A DNA stretch of 64,000 bases from Pempheris klunzingeri (taxonomy: Eukaryota; Chordata; Actinopteri; Acropomatiformes; Pempheridae): the NCBI RefSeq assembly GCF_042242105.1, contig NC_092026.1:20920691-20984690 (forward strand), written 5' to 3'. Of this stretch, positions 1 to 11,666 are shown in pieces (within the stretch, counting starts at the first letter, position 1; the number at the start of each line of letters is the position of its first letter). The notes below the pieces were generated by a model. That model saw nothing but the letters and a program-made list of their open reading frames with translations, had not been told where the DNA came from and made no database searches. Position numbers and translations under genes: made by a program.

Positions 1-1
1 T

Positions 2-322
2 GTCGCAGCTCGCAAAAAACTGAGGACAAAGTGTCAGCAGACGAGGAGAATGAAATCCAAACTCCTGTCCTTGAAAGCTCTGACAAAGGCTCTTCAGGAA
101 AAGTTGAAGGAAAAGGAAAGAGTTGGCCAACACAAACTATCAAACGTAAATGTTCTACAGGAGCAGCTTGCCACAGCTCGCAAAAAGCTTCAGTTGAAGA
201 GTCAGCAGACGAGAAGGATGAAATCAAGACTCATGTCCTTAAAAGCTCTGACGAAGGTTCTTCGGAGAAAGTTAAAAGAGAAGGACAGAGATGGTCTAAA
301 AAAACCACTGGAGGGGGTTTGA
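2..322 (+). CDS. 3' end of a basic coiled-coil protein (possibly THAP-like), partial
   Basis: The frame starting at base 2 is open from the window edge to a TGA at 320-322 and encodes a Lys/Arg/Leu-rich, probably coiled-coil C-terminus. It contains two copies of a 56-residue (168-nt) unit, each with the motif QQTRRMKS followed by LKALTK. The differences between the copies are conservative (K/R, L/M, A/V, E/D), which favours this frame. The +1 frame (1-501) is also open and longer, but its copies differ by non-conservative changes. Similar basic coiled coils follow the zinc finger in THAP-domain proteins, but no THAP finger is in the window, so the family is inference. The remainder of the gene lies upstream of the window. 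Confidence 0.45.
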   Translation, partial: VAARKKLRTKCQQTRRMKSKLLSLKALTKALQEKLKEKERVGQHKLSNVNVLQEQLATARKKLQLKSQQTRRMKSRLMSLKALTKVLRRKLKEKDRDGLKKPLEGV

Positions 323-741
323 CATCCACGGTGAAGAAAGAATCTTATAGTGACACTGAGCTACATTACGCAGAAATACAAAACCAGACTAATAAGCCTT
401 TAAAATTTGATTTTACAAGCGCGAGCTGTAATGATTCTGAATGTGTCGGAGCAACCAGCAGGAGGTTGAACAATTTGCTAAGTGATTTCAACTCTGCATA
501 ACATCGCAAAGAGCGTATGTCACCTGCTTGGGTTCATCCTAGTTATCCCATTCTTGGGATTTCCCACTGACATATAAACTGCCTGCCTCTAATAACAGCA
601 GGGACGACCCATGTAAATGTTTTTTTTTTTTTCTCTTCCTAAGAATGTACAATCAAAGCAGTTCATTTAGTTTCACTAAGACACAATTTAAAAGATTGGG
701 ATGAATTGAGAAGTTTAGCCTTGTGAATTTGAAATTTCCCA

Positions 742-747
742 AATAAA
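742..747 (+). terminator. Poly(A) signal AATAAA of the first partial gene
   Basis: AATAAA lies about 420 nt after the stop at 320-322, the first consensus signal downstream on this strand. It would give a 3'UTR of roughly 440 nt. Confidence 0.4.
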
Positions 748-749
748 AT

Positions 750-1925
750 AGTAATTTAAATGCTAATGTCGCCACTTCCTGTGTCTGTCATTTAAAATTC
801 AAATCCCTCCAGCGTTTCACACGGCTCAGCCGTATAGATTTAGACTTAATTTTAATTGTGGTTTAGCTCAAAACTGTACAATTATTGGACTGATTCATTC
901 GAGTTTAGGATCATACTGTCACACAGTGCCAAAGATGGTGCTTTTGTCATTATTTGGATTTCTGTGGTCTGTACTCTGCCAAAAAGTTGGGGGGAAAAAG
1001 TTCCAAAAACAGATGGCGTCTGCCTGTTTTCTGTAAAAGTCAATTTATCACTGTCTGTCTCTATTTTTTTTTTTAGATGTTTTACTCTATAAATGGGTGT
1101 TTTTGTTGGTTTGTGTGTGCGTTTGTAATATGTTGTGTGTTGTCTTTTGTGTAGGTGCACTCTGTTGGCCAGATATCAAAAATAATCATGAAAGGATGAA
1201 CAAACAAACCCCGGTTTAGCTGTTTACCTCAAAGATTTATGCTTCCCAGCAGCCAAACGTCCTGTATGAAGCATCAGGATCCAGGTTGGAGCTTCACTAT
1301 AGAAGATCTGATTTTTAATTAACTACATTCATTTCTGCTGTTAACGTACCCAACATGCAAACATTTGCAGGGCTTAAAAATATTCTTTAACAAAGTAATG
1401 AGAGTTTGCCTACAAGAAACATTCAGGTTTATCCCAGTTACATATGTTCCGTCTTTTGATCTCGGTTAGGGTTGACACAATTTCTACAACATACAACAAT
1501 AAAATTTAGGACGACAACATTTAAAAGATAAAATAAGGATAAAAAAAGATTTTTACTATTCTCAAAATAACATGATTTCTAAGTTTACTCTCAGCAGTAC
1601 AAGAATAACGTCAGATTTCAGAGAAAAACAAAGATTTGGATTATCTCAGAATTTCCAATTTCATTCAGATTTCTGGATTTATTATATTATCAACATATTA
1701 CTTTTTTTTTTTGCTGCCAACCATCTTTAATAAAGCTGTTTCAGGCAGTTTTTTAGTTTTACAGTAATTTGTACTGTCACTAATGGTAAAAGCTGGAACT
1801 TTGACAGGAAGAATAGCTGGCAGACATTAAAACTTTATGTCAAACTATACTGCTTTTTGTTGTATCTCTAAAACTAAACTATCTGAGCTAGAATAAAAAT
1901 ACCATCATTGCTTTGTAAACAAAGG
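750..1925. other. Intergenic region, no gene seen
   Basis: AT-rich sequence between the first gene's poly(A) signal and the 3' end of the endoribonuclease gene. The open frames here are short, carry no recognisable motif and have no splice-consistent partners. Confidence 0.6.
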
Positions 1926-1929
1926 AAAT

Positions 1930-1935
1930 TTTATT
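1930..1935 (-). terminator. Poly(A) signal (TTTATT on plus) of the EndoU gene
   Basis: AATAAA on the minus strand about 310 nt beyond the EndoU stop codon. A second candidate is at 2054-2059, and either could be used. Confidence 0.4.
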
Positions 1936-2244
1936 TAATAATAATAATAATACATTTTGTTTTTAGGTTGCCGTACAGAATACACATAAAACTCCACAAT
2001 AGTATACAGACTGATAAAGATAATTGAGAATGAATGCTTAATAAGCAGCTATATTTATTCCAGATCAAGAGGATTAGGCTAAAAACGGCTCGTTATAGGC
2101 GGTTTAAGCCTGACGTTTAGTGCAAAGAGAACCTGATCCAGATTTGTCTAATGTTTATATTGCATAAGAATGAAATGAAAGTGTAAAACAAATTGTAAAT
2201 GTGTGTTTTCACGAGCCGTCTGACAGCTCGGCAGTGGTGTAATA

Positions 2245-5200
2245 TTACAAATCCCTGTTGTTGCTGCTGAGCAGTTTGGGGAAGGACGTGCCGATGGATC
2301 GCCCGTGCCGATAGACAACCAGCTCCAGCAGGTACTCGTCCACCTTCACCACCACGGACGTCATCTTCTCAGTCGACATGAGGAAGATGATGGTGAAGAG
2401 AGCCACTTCAAACTCTGGACTGACGCCAATGAAGGAGCCGCCGATCGGCTTCACCAGGCCTTTCCAGCTGAACTGCAGGTTCAGGACGTGGTCATCTTCA
2501 TCAGGCTGTAAAACAACCATGAAAGCGGCTCATTAAGGAACTCCTGCAAAACCAATGTGGTCAGTATCGTCATGGTGACAGTGTTGTCTTACTGTGTCTT
2601 TGTTGGCTCGCGCTTTGTAGCCTTTGTAGTCGACATGGTCGTGTTTTTCCTGCAGGTAGAACTGGACCCAGTTGTGAAGACCCATGACCTCCTGGCCGTA
2701 CTTGGTTTCTCCCACAAACACGTGTTCAAACCCACAGGAATCCTCACTGTGATGGAAAAACAACACGTGTCTCTAATTCATGCAGAGATCAAGTCCCTTT
2801 AAAACTGCATTTCATCTTATCTACTGTAAAAGCTCTGCAGCCTTAAAACAGCATTACTGCATTCACTGCTTACAACTTAAATATAGCTTTAAGAAAGAAC
2901 ATAGAAAACTCTGATTAAAACCAGCTTTAAATGTAGATTTGTCGTATCACTGTATTTATTCATAGTTTAGTTTCTTGATTCTCGAGAAGGAAAAATCCAC
3001 GTCAGCCACTATTTATTCTGTAGATGATTAAACCTGTGCTCTTTGTGCTGACCTCCAGGACTGACTCTTAATCCACTGCAGCAGCTCCCCCTGCTGTTAC
3101 GCTGAAACTCACCCTCCGCTCCTGTCCCGGTGGTAGAGGCGGAACCAGATGTCATACAGCTGTCTCTTGAACTGTCCAGAGTCTGATGGGGACTGTCCCT
3201 TCGTGACCAGATACTTGTGAGCACACTATCAACAAACAACAAACACACACAGTATGACGACATTTCAGGCCTCCAGGTGAAAAATCTGTCTTGACCTTAG
3301 AAAAAATTTCTAGAAGTGCTTAGAAAAATGGATACTTGGATCTTTATGAGGGAGATCTTGTGAAAATCCTCCAGAAAAGCAACTAAACTGATTTTGCTAT
3401 GAGACCATTTTGTAAATGAGCAATACCTTTTGACTTTAAATGTGTGTTATTGAGCACAAAATACAGAAAAGTGCAAAGTGAAATTGTAAAACAAGGATGC
3501 ACACTTGACAAAAAAGTGTAACATGTAAAATAAAAGTTACAGGCTGCTATTTTTATGTAGTGATAGCATGAGGAACGCATTTTACCAAACTGAGAGTACT
3601 GAAGATAAACTCTGCAGTCTGAAGCTGATATGTTGAGTGTGAATATTCGGTCTCTTTGAATGTTTCTCACGCCGAAAGCCTTCAGTGTTTTTGTGAAAAT
3701 GCATCTTACAAAATGCCAGGTGACTATTTGTCCTGTAATTACAAAGGCGCCCGAGAGGTGAACGTACAACAGTAATAATGGCTCATTCCTGTTTTTTTAG
3801 TCACCATCACATTTATTGAGGAGTGAGGAGAGCAGCTGCTGTGTAGGGCCGGTGTGCTGCGTGTCTGATTGTAGATGATAGATGAGAAAACTGCCTCTCT
3901 CACAGCTACTGCACCTTCATGACATCGGTCTCCATTATGGCATCAATGAAGAGCCTGTTCTCTTTGAGCTCCTCTGACGTTACCGTCTCCGATACGCCGG
4001 TGGACGCCTCGTAGTTGTCCAGCAAATTAATGAAATCTGCATAAAAATGACGCGAGCTTGTTAAAAGTGTGGGTGATTGAAGTTTAAAGGGGGAAAAAAA
4101 AGAACATGAACTGCTGCTTACGCGCAAATGTCTCAATACTCTTGAGTTTGTCTTCATTGACGTGGGTGAAGAGCGGCGCCCTGGCTCGGTCTCTGGCGTA
4201 GTTACTGCCCTGAGCCACATAACCTGCCTTCCCCTGAATAAAACACATGCAAATACACAGTCATTTGAAAAAATACAGAAAATCCATATAAAACACCAGA
4301 CAGGAGTGTTAGTATAGCTGTAGGCTCTTAGTCCTTTTAGTTATCATGTCGTAGCTGATGTGTACTGTATTAAACTGCATGTTATCTCTGAGTGTTTTGC
4401 ATTGCTGACCTGCAGGGAAATAATGTAATCAGTCCCCGGCCTGAGCCGGTTGGTGTCCAGGCTCCAGAGCTGGTTCAACACCTCAGTGAGCTCCTGGTCG
4501 GCCTGCTGACTGTGAGGAGGCACAGAAAACACAGGCAGTGAATTAATCACAGCAGCAGAGGTCGACGAAACAGAGACGCTACAGCGGTACGAGTCTGTTT
4601 CGGACACATTTTGGAATCTGGTCATTTTTCTGAAATTTGATGTTTGAATGTGTAAACGGGACATTATTTAATTAAAAATGCTCTAATTTGCATAGTTTTC
4701 CAGAATATAAAAATCTGAATAAAGTCACATTAAGAGACACATTAGAGCCAAAGGTTTTTAATGAGGGACTTTTGGATATCATGAAAATACAATTTTCGCC
4801 ACATTTGTAAGAATAAAAGCTGATATAAATCAGGCTATGGATGATAAATCTCTCTGCAAAAACCTTCAGAATTCAGAGAACTGTAATGTCTGGTGTATTC
4901 AAATGCTCCTGAAGTTGAGATTTCAGATTCAGAGCAGGAGAAAAAACTCATTTTGAGAGAACAGCCTTTAAAGATATGAATTTAGGAGAAAACTAATGAT
5001 GCAAATAGACAAACAGTAGTAAAATGAACACGTAAACGTACACATCCAAACACCCCGACGTCTCCTGGACTCCACAAGTGAAGGTAGACGTGAGGAGTCC
5101 AGCAGAACGTTGCACCCTGGGAGTTCCCTTTTGTTACCCTCACTGATTAATTCAGAAGTTAACCAATCAAACGTGTGATTCAGGAAACCTCCTACTCATC

Positions 5201-6661
5201 ATGGCACCCTTTCATTGGAACGAGTTGTTTGATTAATGATTGAAATGACAACAGTTAACAGGAAGCTGCAGTAATAAACCAAACCAAAACCATCTCAGTA
5301 GATAACAGCCTGGAAACCTGTTTAAACCAACATGTTTCGTCTTTGTTATTTGGGGGCCATTTATTTTGGGGTTTTATTTGATTTTGAGACGGCAGAAATC
5401 TCAAAACCTCTCCAAATAAAACCACACTACAGTATCGCCAATGCCGAGTGCCATTAAGGGGAAAGAGGAGTAATGTTTTTGGTTCATTTATCATTTCAAA
5501 CAAGTGCAGCTACAATTTGATCCCAGAGTTTTAAAGGCCCTCTATGTCTAATCAAGAGCTGAACAACTTAAATATGTGTAGAATATCAGCAAGTTTAAGG
5601 ATAAGCTAGTTTGTTAATGTTTCTCATGTCAGTATATTAATAAAAAGTATTTAGGTGAATGTAAGAACTCAGAACAACATAGAAACCTGGCCACCGAGAA
5701 TCAAACCACCTACAAATGTTTTAATTTGTAAGTTTTTGAATAGAGTCTGGCCTGAAGCATGTGCAGCAGCTGGCAGCTTTCTGTTGTTTTGTCATTTTTG
5801 TTCCCAGGGGCCTGTCTTGCTCCTGGTGCTTTCTTTTGTTGGATAACAAAATGCCAGCAGAAAAAAAAACAAAAACAGTCCAGTTCCATAAAATGACCCC
5901 ACCTCCATCATTAGGCTACAATTACATGGCTCCAAATGTAGGTCGTAACATGAGATAGACGAAAAAAACTGAACCTCCAGATGCTGTTTTGTGGTGCCGC
6001 TAAATAATGTTTCAGGGTACAATAACATGAGGCCATGATCAGTTAAACCATGAATCTCATCTTCACTGTGCATTAACTTCAAAAAGCATCAACACCATTA
6101 AAACCCTTGCCACACCCTTCCTGGCATATAAACAGAGCAAATGTGTGTCACATTGGATAAAAGTTGAGTGAGAAGCAAATAACAGGAAGCAGCTGAGACT
6201 GATACAGAAACTTCTCTGTTCTTATTTTAGTCAGGGGACACAAGGAACAGCAGCCACACAGTTTTTCATCTGCGTCCTGTTTGCTCTGTTGTATAATTCA
6301 GCCCACTAATCACTACCAGACTCTGCTGTACTCACAGAAAAACACACAACATCCAGAGATCCACGGTGCAAACCTGTAATCTGCACTGAGAACAGTTGTT
6401 GGTCTGAACCAGGACATCAGGAGGGACAGAGGACAAACAAAACCCACAAACCTTTACTTTCTCTCCACGTAACCACCAAGAAGCACCCTGAGAAGTGTCG
6501 TGTTACACTGTACCTGATGTTTATATCAAATATTTCCGTCTTGACAAAGTTTGTTAAAAGTCACCCACACACACATGACAGGAACTGTAGAAAGCTTTAG
6601 AAATATAAATTAATCTGGTGTATTGCTCTTATTTGGCATCCAACACTCACCCCCTTGCCAT
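2245..6661 (-). CDS. endou: Poly(U)-specific endoribonuclease (EndoU/XendoU family), complete, 7 coding exons
   Basis: EndoU enzymes are Mn-dependent RNases that cut at uridines, leaving 2',3'-cyclic phosphates. Exons in gene order are 6661-6651, 4509-4410, 4233-4122, 4036-3915, 3225-3113, 2746-2593 and 2505-2245. They sum to 873 nt (290 aa plus stop), all with GT/AG ends and matching phases. Residues equivalent to the Xenopus catalytic set are present: E160-H161 in FEHVFVGE, E166, H177 in GLHNW, K223 in LVKPIGG and T277 near IGTSFP. The start exon carries only ATG plus 8 nt. There is no signal peptide and no somatomedin B domain, so it resembles the short fish paralogues (endouc type) rather than the secreted mammalian ENDOU. 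Which fish paralogue it is cannot be decided here. Confidence 0.93.
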
Positions 6662-6837
6662 GATTCCGCTCAGTGGTAAAAAGGTTTCTGACTTCTCATC
6701 CCCTCTCAACCACGGCTTTCATGCGGACAGTTATCTGAGGCGTCAATCATGACGTGTCCAAGGGAATCAGCCAATTAGAGGACAGGAAAGTGCCGAACCC
6801 TCCCCTCTGTCATCAGGAGGGCGGGTCCCATCCTGCG

Positions 6838-6854
6838 GTGGTTTTATTTATGTG
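6838..6854 (-). promoter_or_regulatory. Possible TATA-like element of the EndoU gene
   Basis: The minus strand reads CATAAATAAAAC about 185 nt upstream of the EndoU ATG. It could act as a TATA box with a 5'UTR of about 150 nt. This is a motif match only. Confidence 0.25.
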
Positions 6855-6861
6855 TCAGTGA

Positions 6862-7326
6862 AGGGGGGCTTTTCATGGGGGTGAATCCATGATTGAAGAA
6901 CATAGGAGCACCTTAGACAGAGTTATAATAAATGTTTTCTCTTCGAAATATGCAGTAGTTTGCAATTTCTGCGTCCTGAATTACAGCGAAGTAATAAAAA
7001 CGTGGCTATTTTGCTAGAAACATCATTTTACATAAAGGCATGTTGAAATGTCCTCTTGGAAAATAAAAATATATGAAACTTGCAATGGTTGTGATTAGGT
7101 GTTTCTATAATATAATATGTATGGTGTGTGTGTTTTATTTTATGAACTCCGAGAAAGTTCACATTTGAAAAATCATTAAAAAAGTGTGTAAATCAATGCA
7201 AGATAAACCATGTCCCGTTTAAAAAAAACAAAAAAACAAAAAAAAAACTCCTGCGTGTCGCTGTTTTTTTAACACCTGCTTTTATTTTGAAAACTACTAT
7301 TCACCCAATGGGAGGAAGTAGACTTT
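6862..7326. other. Intergenic region between divergent EndoU and PAK1IP1
   Basis: AT-rich spacer between two head-to-head genes, with A-rich tracts near 7219-7247. No gene is seen. Confidence 0.5.
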
Positions 7327-7337
7327 TGCGCATGCGC
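7327..7337 (+). promoter_or_regulatory. NRF1 motif in the PAK1IP1 promoter
   Basis: TGCGCATGCGC, a perfect palindromic NRF1 consensus, lies 225 bp upstream of the PAK1IP1 ATG in a TATA-less region. NRF1 sites are typical of housekeeping and growth-related promoters, which fits a ribosome-biogenesis gene. Confidence 0.6.
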
Positions 7338-7561
7338 GGCAGCTGCACACGTTATTTTGAGTTTAGCAAACAGTCAGAGATATTCGCGTTTAAATAGTTT
7401 CACTGCGTTGTTTACGTTGTTTATTGTCTCGGTCTTTCTGGTTTATGTCTCTCCCTGGACTGCCAGTAGCTGTTATTTGCTGTTGGTCAACAGAAAAAGC
7501 TGAAATTTAAAGAAAGCTAACTCCTTAGCTAGCTTAGCCCTCTGTAGCTTCAGGTGGCAGC

Positions 7562-10500
7562 ATGGCAGCTGTACTGGGGCTGATTGCTGGGAGCTACGAG
7601 CAAGTAGCATTTGGTTACCGAGTACAAACTAGCGAGAAAGTAAGTTTGAGTGTCTTATTTTGTATTTATGAATAATTGTCAAGGTCCAAAACTGGTCTGC
7701 GTTGACTTTTCTGTTGTCTCAACTGAACTGTCACAGGGATTGATGGGTAATCCTGCAGGGCAACAACCTGTGTGCAATGTTGTGATCAAAGGTTTAATGT
7801 TCACAGACTTGTAGTGCATTCAGGGTTTTCTCCCTCAAACTGGGTATGAGAAACTCAAGTCCCATGGCTTTTTTAAAAAATGTATTTATCCCAGATTCAG
7901 TTTTTAAGTGATCAGTCATTAGTTTCTACTCACTTCATGTATTCTGGTTTGTCATGCAGGAGTGGACAGCCAAGGCAGACTTCACACATCACGCCCACAC
8001 AGCATCCATATCAGCTGTGGCAGCCAGTGAGAGGTTTGTCGTTACAGGAAGCAAAGATGAGACCATACAGCTGTACGACATGAAGAAGAGGATTGAACAC
8101 GGGGCTTTGCTGCATCATGACGGTGACCATCTTAGTTAGATCGTCTGCTTGACGTGTAGTTATTATACATGCTGACTAAATGTACAGCATAGAACTAGTG
8201 GCTGTGGCTCAGTGGCTTTAAGATGTCTGGTTTGATTCCCACAGGAGCCTCTTAAAGATGTCTAACAGGGTCTGCAGCCTCTTGTTGCATTCATGTGACA
8301 CCTATTAACTTTCTGCATGAACATATAAAGGAGACAGTTGAAAGGGAAGATATGGATGGTCAGAAAGGACACGAATAAAGACACAACCAAATGTATTCTA
8401 ATATTTACAGATACTTTTTTTTGTAGCAAATAAACTATTGGAAAAACTGCTGCATACCAACTTTAATGCAATTTTGACACTGATTAGCTTAAAACAAAGC
8501 TGAAATAATATTGAAATTACTCGTGGACTTTTTGACCTAAAAAAATTAGTGTTATTGTAATGTTGTTTTTTTTAAACAATTTAATTGGCACGCTTTCCCG
8601 TGAGTTTTCAGGTTTTAAGTTTTTTTTACTAGCCAGCAACCCCATTATTTATTTATTTTAGTTGCAATCCAGTCGCTTTTCTTCCTTCTCTCCTATTATT
8701 CCAGCTTCTCCTGAGTGCATTCATCAGTTATGTTATAGGTATTGGAGCACACAGATTCTATGATTGTGATTTGCAATTTGAAGGGGCGGTTTTACAGTAT
8801 AAAATATCAAGTAAAAGGCACTAACTTCTAGTCTGCACTTCCAACCCAATCCTCTCTGCATTGTGCAGGCACCATCACCTGCCTGGAGTTTTATGGGACG
8901 TCTCATCTACTGAGCGGAGGAGAGGACGGGCTCCTATGTGTGTGGAGCACGAAGAAGTGGGAGTGTCTGAAATCCATCAAAGCTCACGTGTAAGCACACG
9001 GAGAGACGTGCTGCAGAGTAGCACTGAGGCAGTTGTGTTTGTGTCGTTGCTATGTTTTATTTTGTTGGATCAGACGAGTCAAAGTAATTTGCTTAAATCT
9101 CTCTTTTCCCTCAGAGGCCACGTCACATCGCTGTCCGTCCATCCGTCTGGGAAACTCGCGCTCTCAGTTGGAACAGATAAGACTCTCAGGTAAAATTCAC
9201 TGCATGGCTGACAACAACAAAAAAAAAAAAGTCTGTGAGGCATATTATTAATTTAACAGAGACTCAAAGAAATGACTTGCTTCTTTTTGTCTTTTTAGAA
9301 CGTGGAATCTAATCAACGGAAGATCAGCCTTCATCAAAAACATAAAACAGAGTAAGACTCCTGTTGGATTCCCTTTAAGTTCTGTTTGGAAATATTAGTA
9401 CGTTTGAAATTACTCAAAGCATTTTTCTCTACACTTTTAACAGGCGCACACATTGTCAGATGGTCTCCAGATGGGGATAGATATATGGTCGTGGTGAACG
9501 ACAAAGTGGACATCTACAACCTGGAGACGGCTTCTGTGACGGGAACAATCACAAACCCCAAGAGGATCTCATCGGTTAAGTTCTTAAATGTGAGTACCCT
9601 GACTACGACTCTCAGAAACTTGCACTTATCTGCACTTTATCTACTATAACGCCCAGATATGGCTGTAATAAACAATGTTAGGATAAATTCAAATAGATGT
9701 TATAATCCTTTGTTTTTTTAGAACTCCATCCTGGCTGCTGCAGGAGACGATGAAATAGTGAGGTTATACGACACTGGAACAGAGAAATGTGTGTGTGAGT
9801 TTAAGGCTCATGAAACCAGGTGAATTCATCGTGTTTTTATACTTTCCAGATCCTCCACTGTGTATGTTTGGGGATTATTAGGTGTTTTCATATTTTCAAT
9901 ATGTATTTAGAGTATTTAGATCTTGCCTTTTTAAAAGAATATTTCTGACGTAGAGAGGAGAACTTGACCTTGATCTTTGTAACAATTAAATTCTGTGAAA
10001 CTATATTTTTTTATGGCTTAAAATGAAAAGTTGTTCCAAAAAATATCTTTATATCGCGGACACATGTTTCATTTTACGTCTTATGTCATATTGGTGACAA
10101 TGAACAAACTTGCATCCTTTTGTGATTTCAGAGTGAAAGCAGTTGACAGTTTCATCATGGAGGATTACTGCGTGATTGTGACAGCTTCAAACGACGGATT
10201 CATCAGAATGTGGAAACTCCATCTAAAAGAGGCACGTCTGTAACATTCTTTATGAACATTTGAGTGGAAGCCGTTAACTTGTAACTTCACTTTAGTGTCA
10301 CTAGCTATTGACATACAGTGTATCTACTTTGCAAAGCAGAATAATACAGTTCTTTAAAAGCAATAATAACCAAACAAGATGATCAGATATAATCAGAAAT
10401 ATAGTAAAACATAATAGCACCTTCTGTTACAAGCATAAAATTGAGAGTCTGTTAAAGAAAAAAAAAAAAAGAGCAAAATGACACTTTTGTTGTCTATCAG

Positions 10501-10973
10501 GCTGCTGTTGATCTAGCGTTGTTCTCCTGCTGTCCAACAGGAGCTGGAGTCTCCCACTCTCCTTGGGGAAGTAAACACAACGGCTAGACTGACGTGCCTC
10601 GCTGTGTGGAAACCTTCATCAGTGCAGACGACCGCTGAGGAACCAGCAGCTGAGGCAACAACTTCCAAAGGTAGCTGTCGTGCAAACACTGACTTTTGTT
10701 ACACTTGGTTCTCACATTATGCAGGTATTAGTAGGTACACTGAAATGATTTTGTCATGTTGATAGGGATGCATTGTGTGTGGTTCAGGTTTTTACTAGGG
10801 GCTACTTCTTTTAACTAACTTTTCCTGTCTCTATGTGAAACTCTACCTCTTTGCTTTTGTTCACAGAAGTTGCTCAGGAGCTTTCAAAGACAAAGAGAGT
10901 CCGAGTTGCAACAGACAAAGTTGTTCTAGAAGATGAGAGCAAAACCAAAAAGAAGAAAAAGGGAGGAAAATAA
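7562..10973 (+). CDS. pak1ip1: PAK1-interacting protein 1 (WD-repeat, MAK11 homologue), complete, 10 exons
   Basis: A WD40 protein: yeast Mak11 works in 60S ribosome biogenesis, and the vertebrate protein also binds and restrains PAK1. Exons are 7562-7639, 7960-8122, 8869-8989, 9115-9189, 9299-9351, 9444-9589, 9722-9819, 10132-10231, 10541-10670 and 10867-10973 (1071 nt, 356 aa). Family landmarks are DFTHHAHTASISAVA, VTGSKDETIQLYDMKK, KKWECLKSIKAH, HPSGKLALSVGTDKTLR, INGRSAFIKNIKQ and NPKRISSVKFL. The WD repeats are followed by a Lys-rich tail (KTKKKKKGGK) that is probably nuclear or nucleolar targeting. The tail is shorter than in mammals (about 390 aa total). The intron after 10231 appears to use a GC donor. 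The poly(A) signal is at 11155. Confidence 0.95.
8195..8255 (+). repeat. Weak tRNA-like SINE remnant in a PAK1IP1 intron
   Basis: 'ggctgtggctcagtgg' followed by 'ggtttgattccca' resembles tRNA A- and B-box regions of fish SINEs. It is short and degenerate, with no tail seen. Confidence 0.25.
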
Positions 10974-11154
10974 AATGACAAAAATAAATATGTTTTATTA
11001 TACCTGGACTGTTTTATATGTGGACTTATTTGGTGACCAGTGCATTTCTTGTTTTTTTGCCACAGGGATGTGTTAAAGTACATATTTTAACGAATGCATT
11101 TGTTGTCAACAGTGAAAATAAGAAAAATGGCAGTATAGAAATGAGATGGGCATC

Positions 11155-11160
11155 AATAAA
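11155..11160 (+). terminator. Poly(A) signal of PAK1IP1
   Basis: AATAAA about 180 nt after the stop codon. A nearer candidate, AATAAA at about 10984, is only 10 nt past the stop and less likely. Confidence 0.5.
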
Positions 11161-11413
11161 AATATTTTGTAATCTATGTGTTGCTTTTTATTTGGAGTTA
11201 TATTATTAAACATGCATTCACTCATGGTTACCACATGGAGGTGACAAAGCAGAGCTACTGATTGTTGTCACATAACTTGCTGTTTATGTGATAGTCATGA
11301 GTCGGATATAAGACATCACTCTTAATTTGGCGCCATTGAAGACGGATTAGATAAGATATGATTGACAAAAAATTACACTTATCTAAAGTCATACTTTTAT
11401 TTTGAAATATATC

Positions 11414-11447
11414 ACCGGAAGTAATGTTCAGCGAGTCTTCCGGAAGT
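11414..11447 (+). promoter_or_regulatory. Paired ETS/GABP motifs in the TMEM14C promoter
   Basis: ACCGGAAGT at 11414-11422 and TTCCGGAAGT at 11438-11447 lie just upstream of a probable non-coding first exon whose donor is at 11495 (TTCAG|GTATGA). The coding start exon begins at acceptor 11647. ETS pairs are common in TATA-less promoters of mitochondrial-protein genes. Confidence 0.5.
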
Positions 11448-11666
11448 TGCTAGCTATCCAAGTGGTGCTAGCTCAAAGTTGATTTAAAGTTCAGGTATGA
11501 CAATATTTTGATTATGTTTAGCACGTCTGGTGTGATACTTTGATGGTTAAACATATGGCAGCACTTTCTTAACAGTGTAACTGTTGATAAGTTGTGTTTC
11601 AGTGCTGGTTAATCGATTATTCCTCATATTAAACTCTGTTTTACAGCAGATTTGTGGTTGGTGACC

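Noticed and set aside
1-501. Frame-1 ORF at the left edge as the real coding frame
   Set aside because: Repeat copies differ by non-conservative changes in this frame; frame 2 shows a coding-like pattern. Kept as an open question in the findings.
3383-3769. 128-aa minus-strand ORF between EndoU exons
   Set aside because: It lies within an EndoU intron, AT-rich, with no family resemblance; the EndoU exons splice across it in frame.
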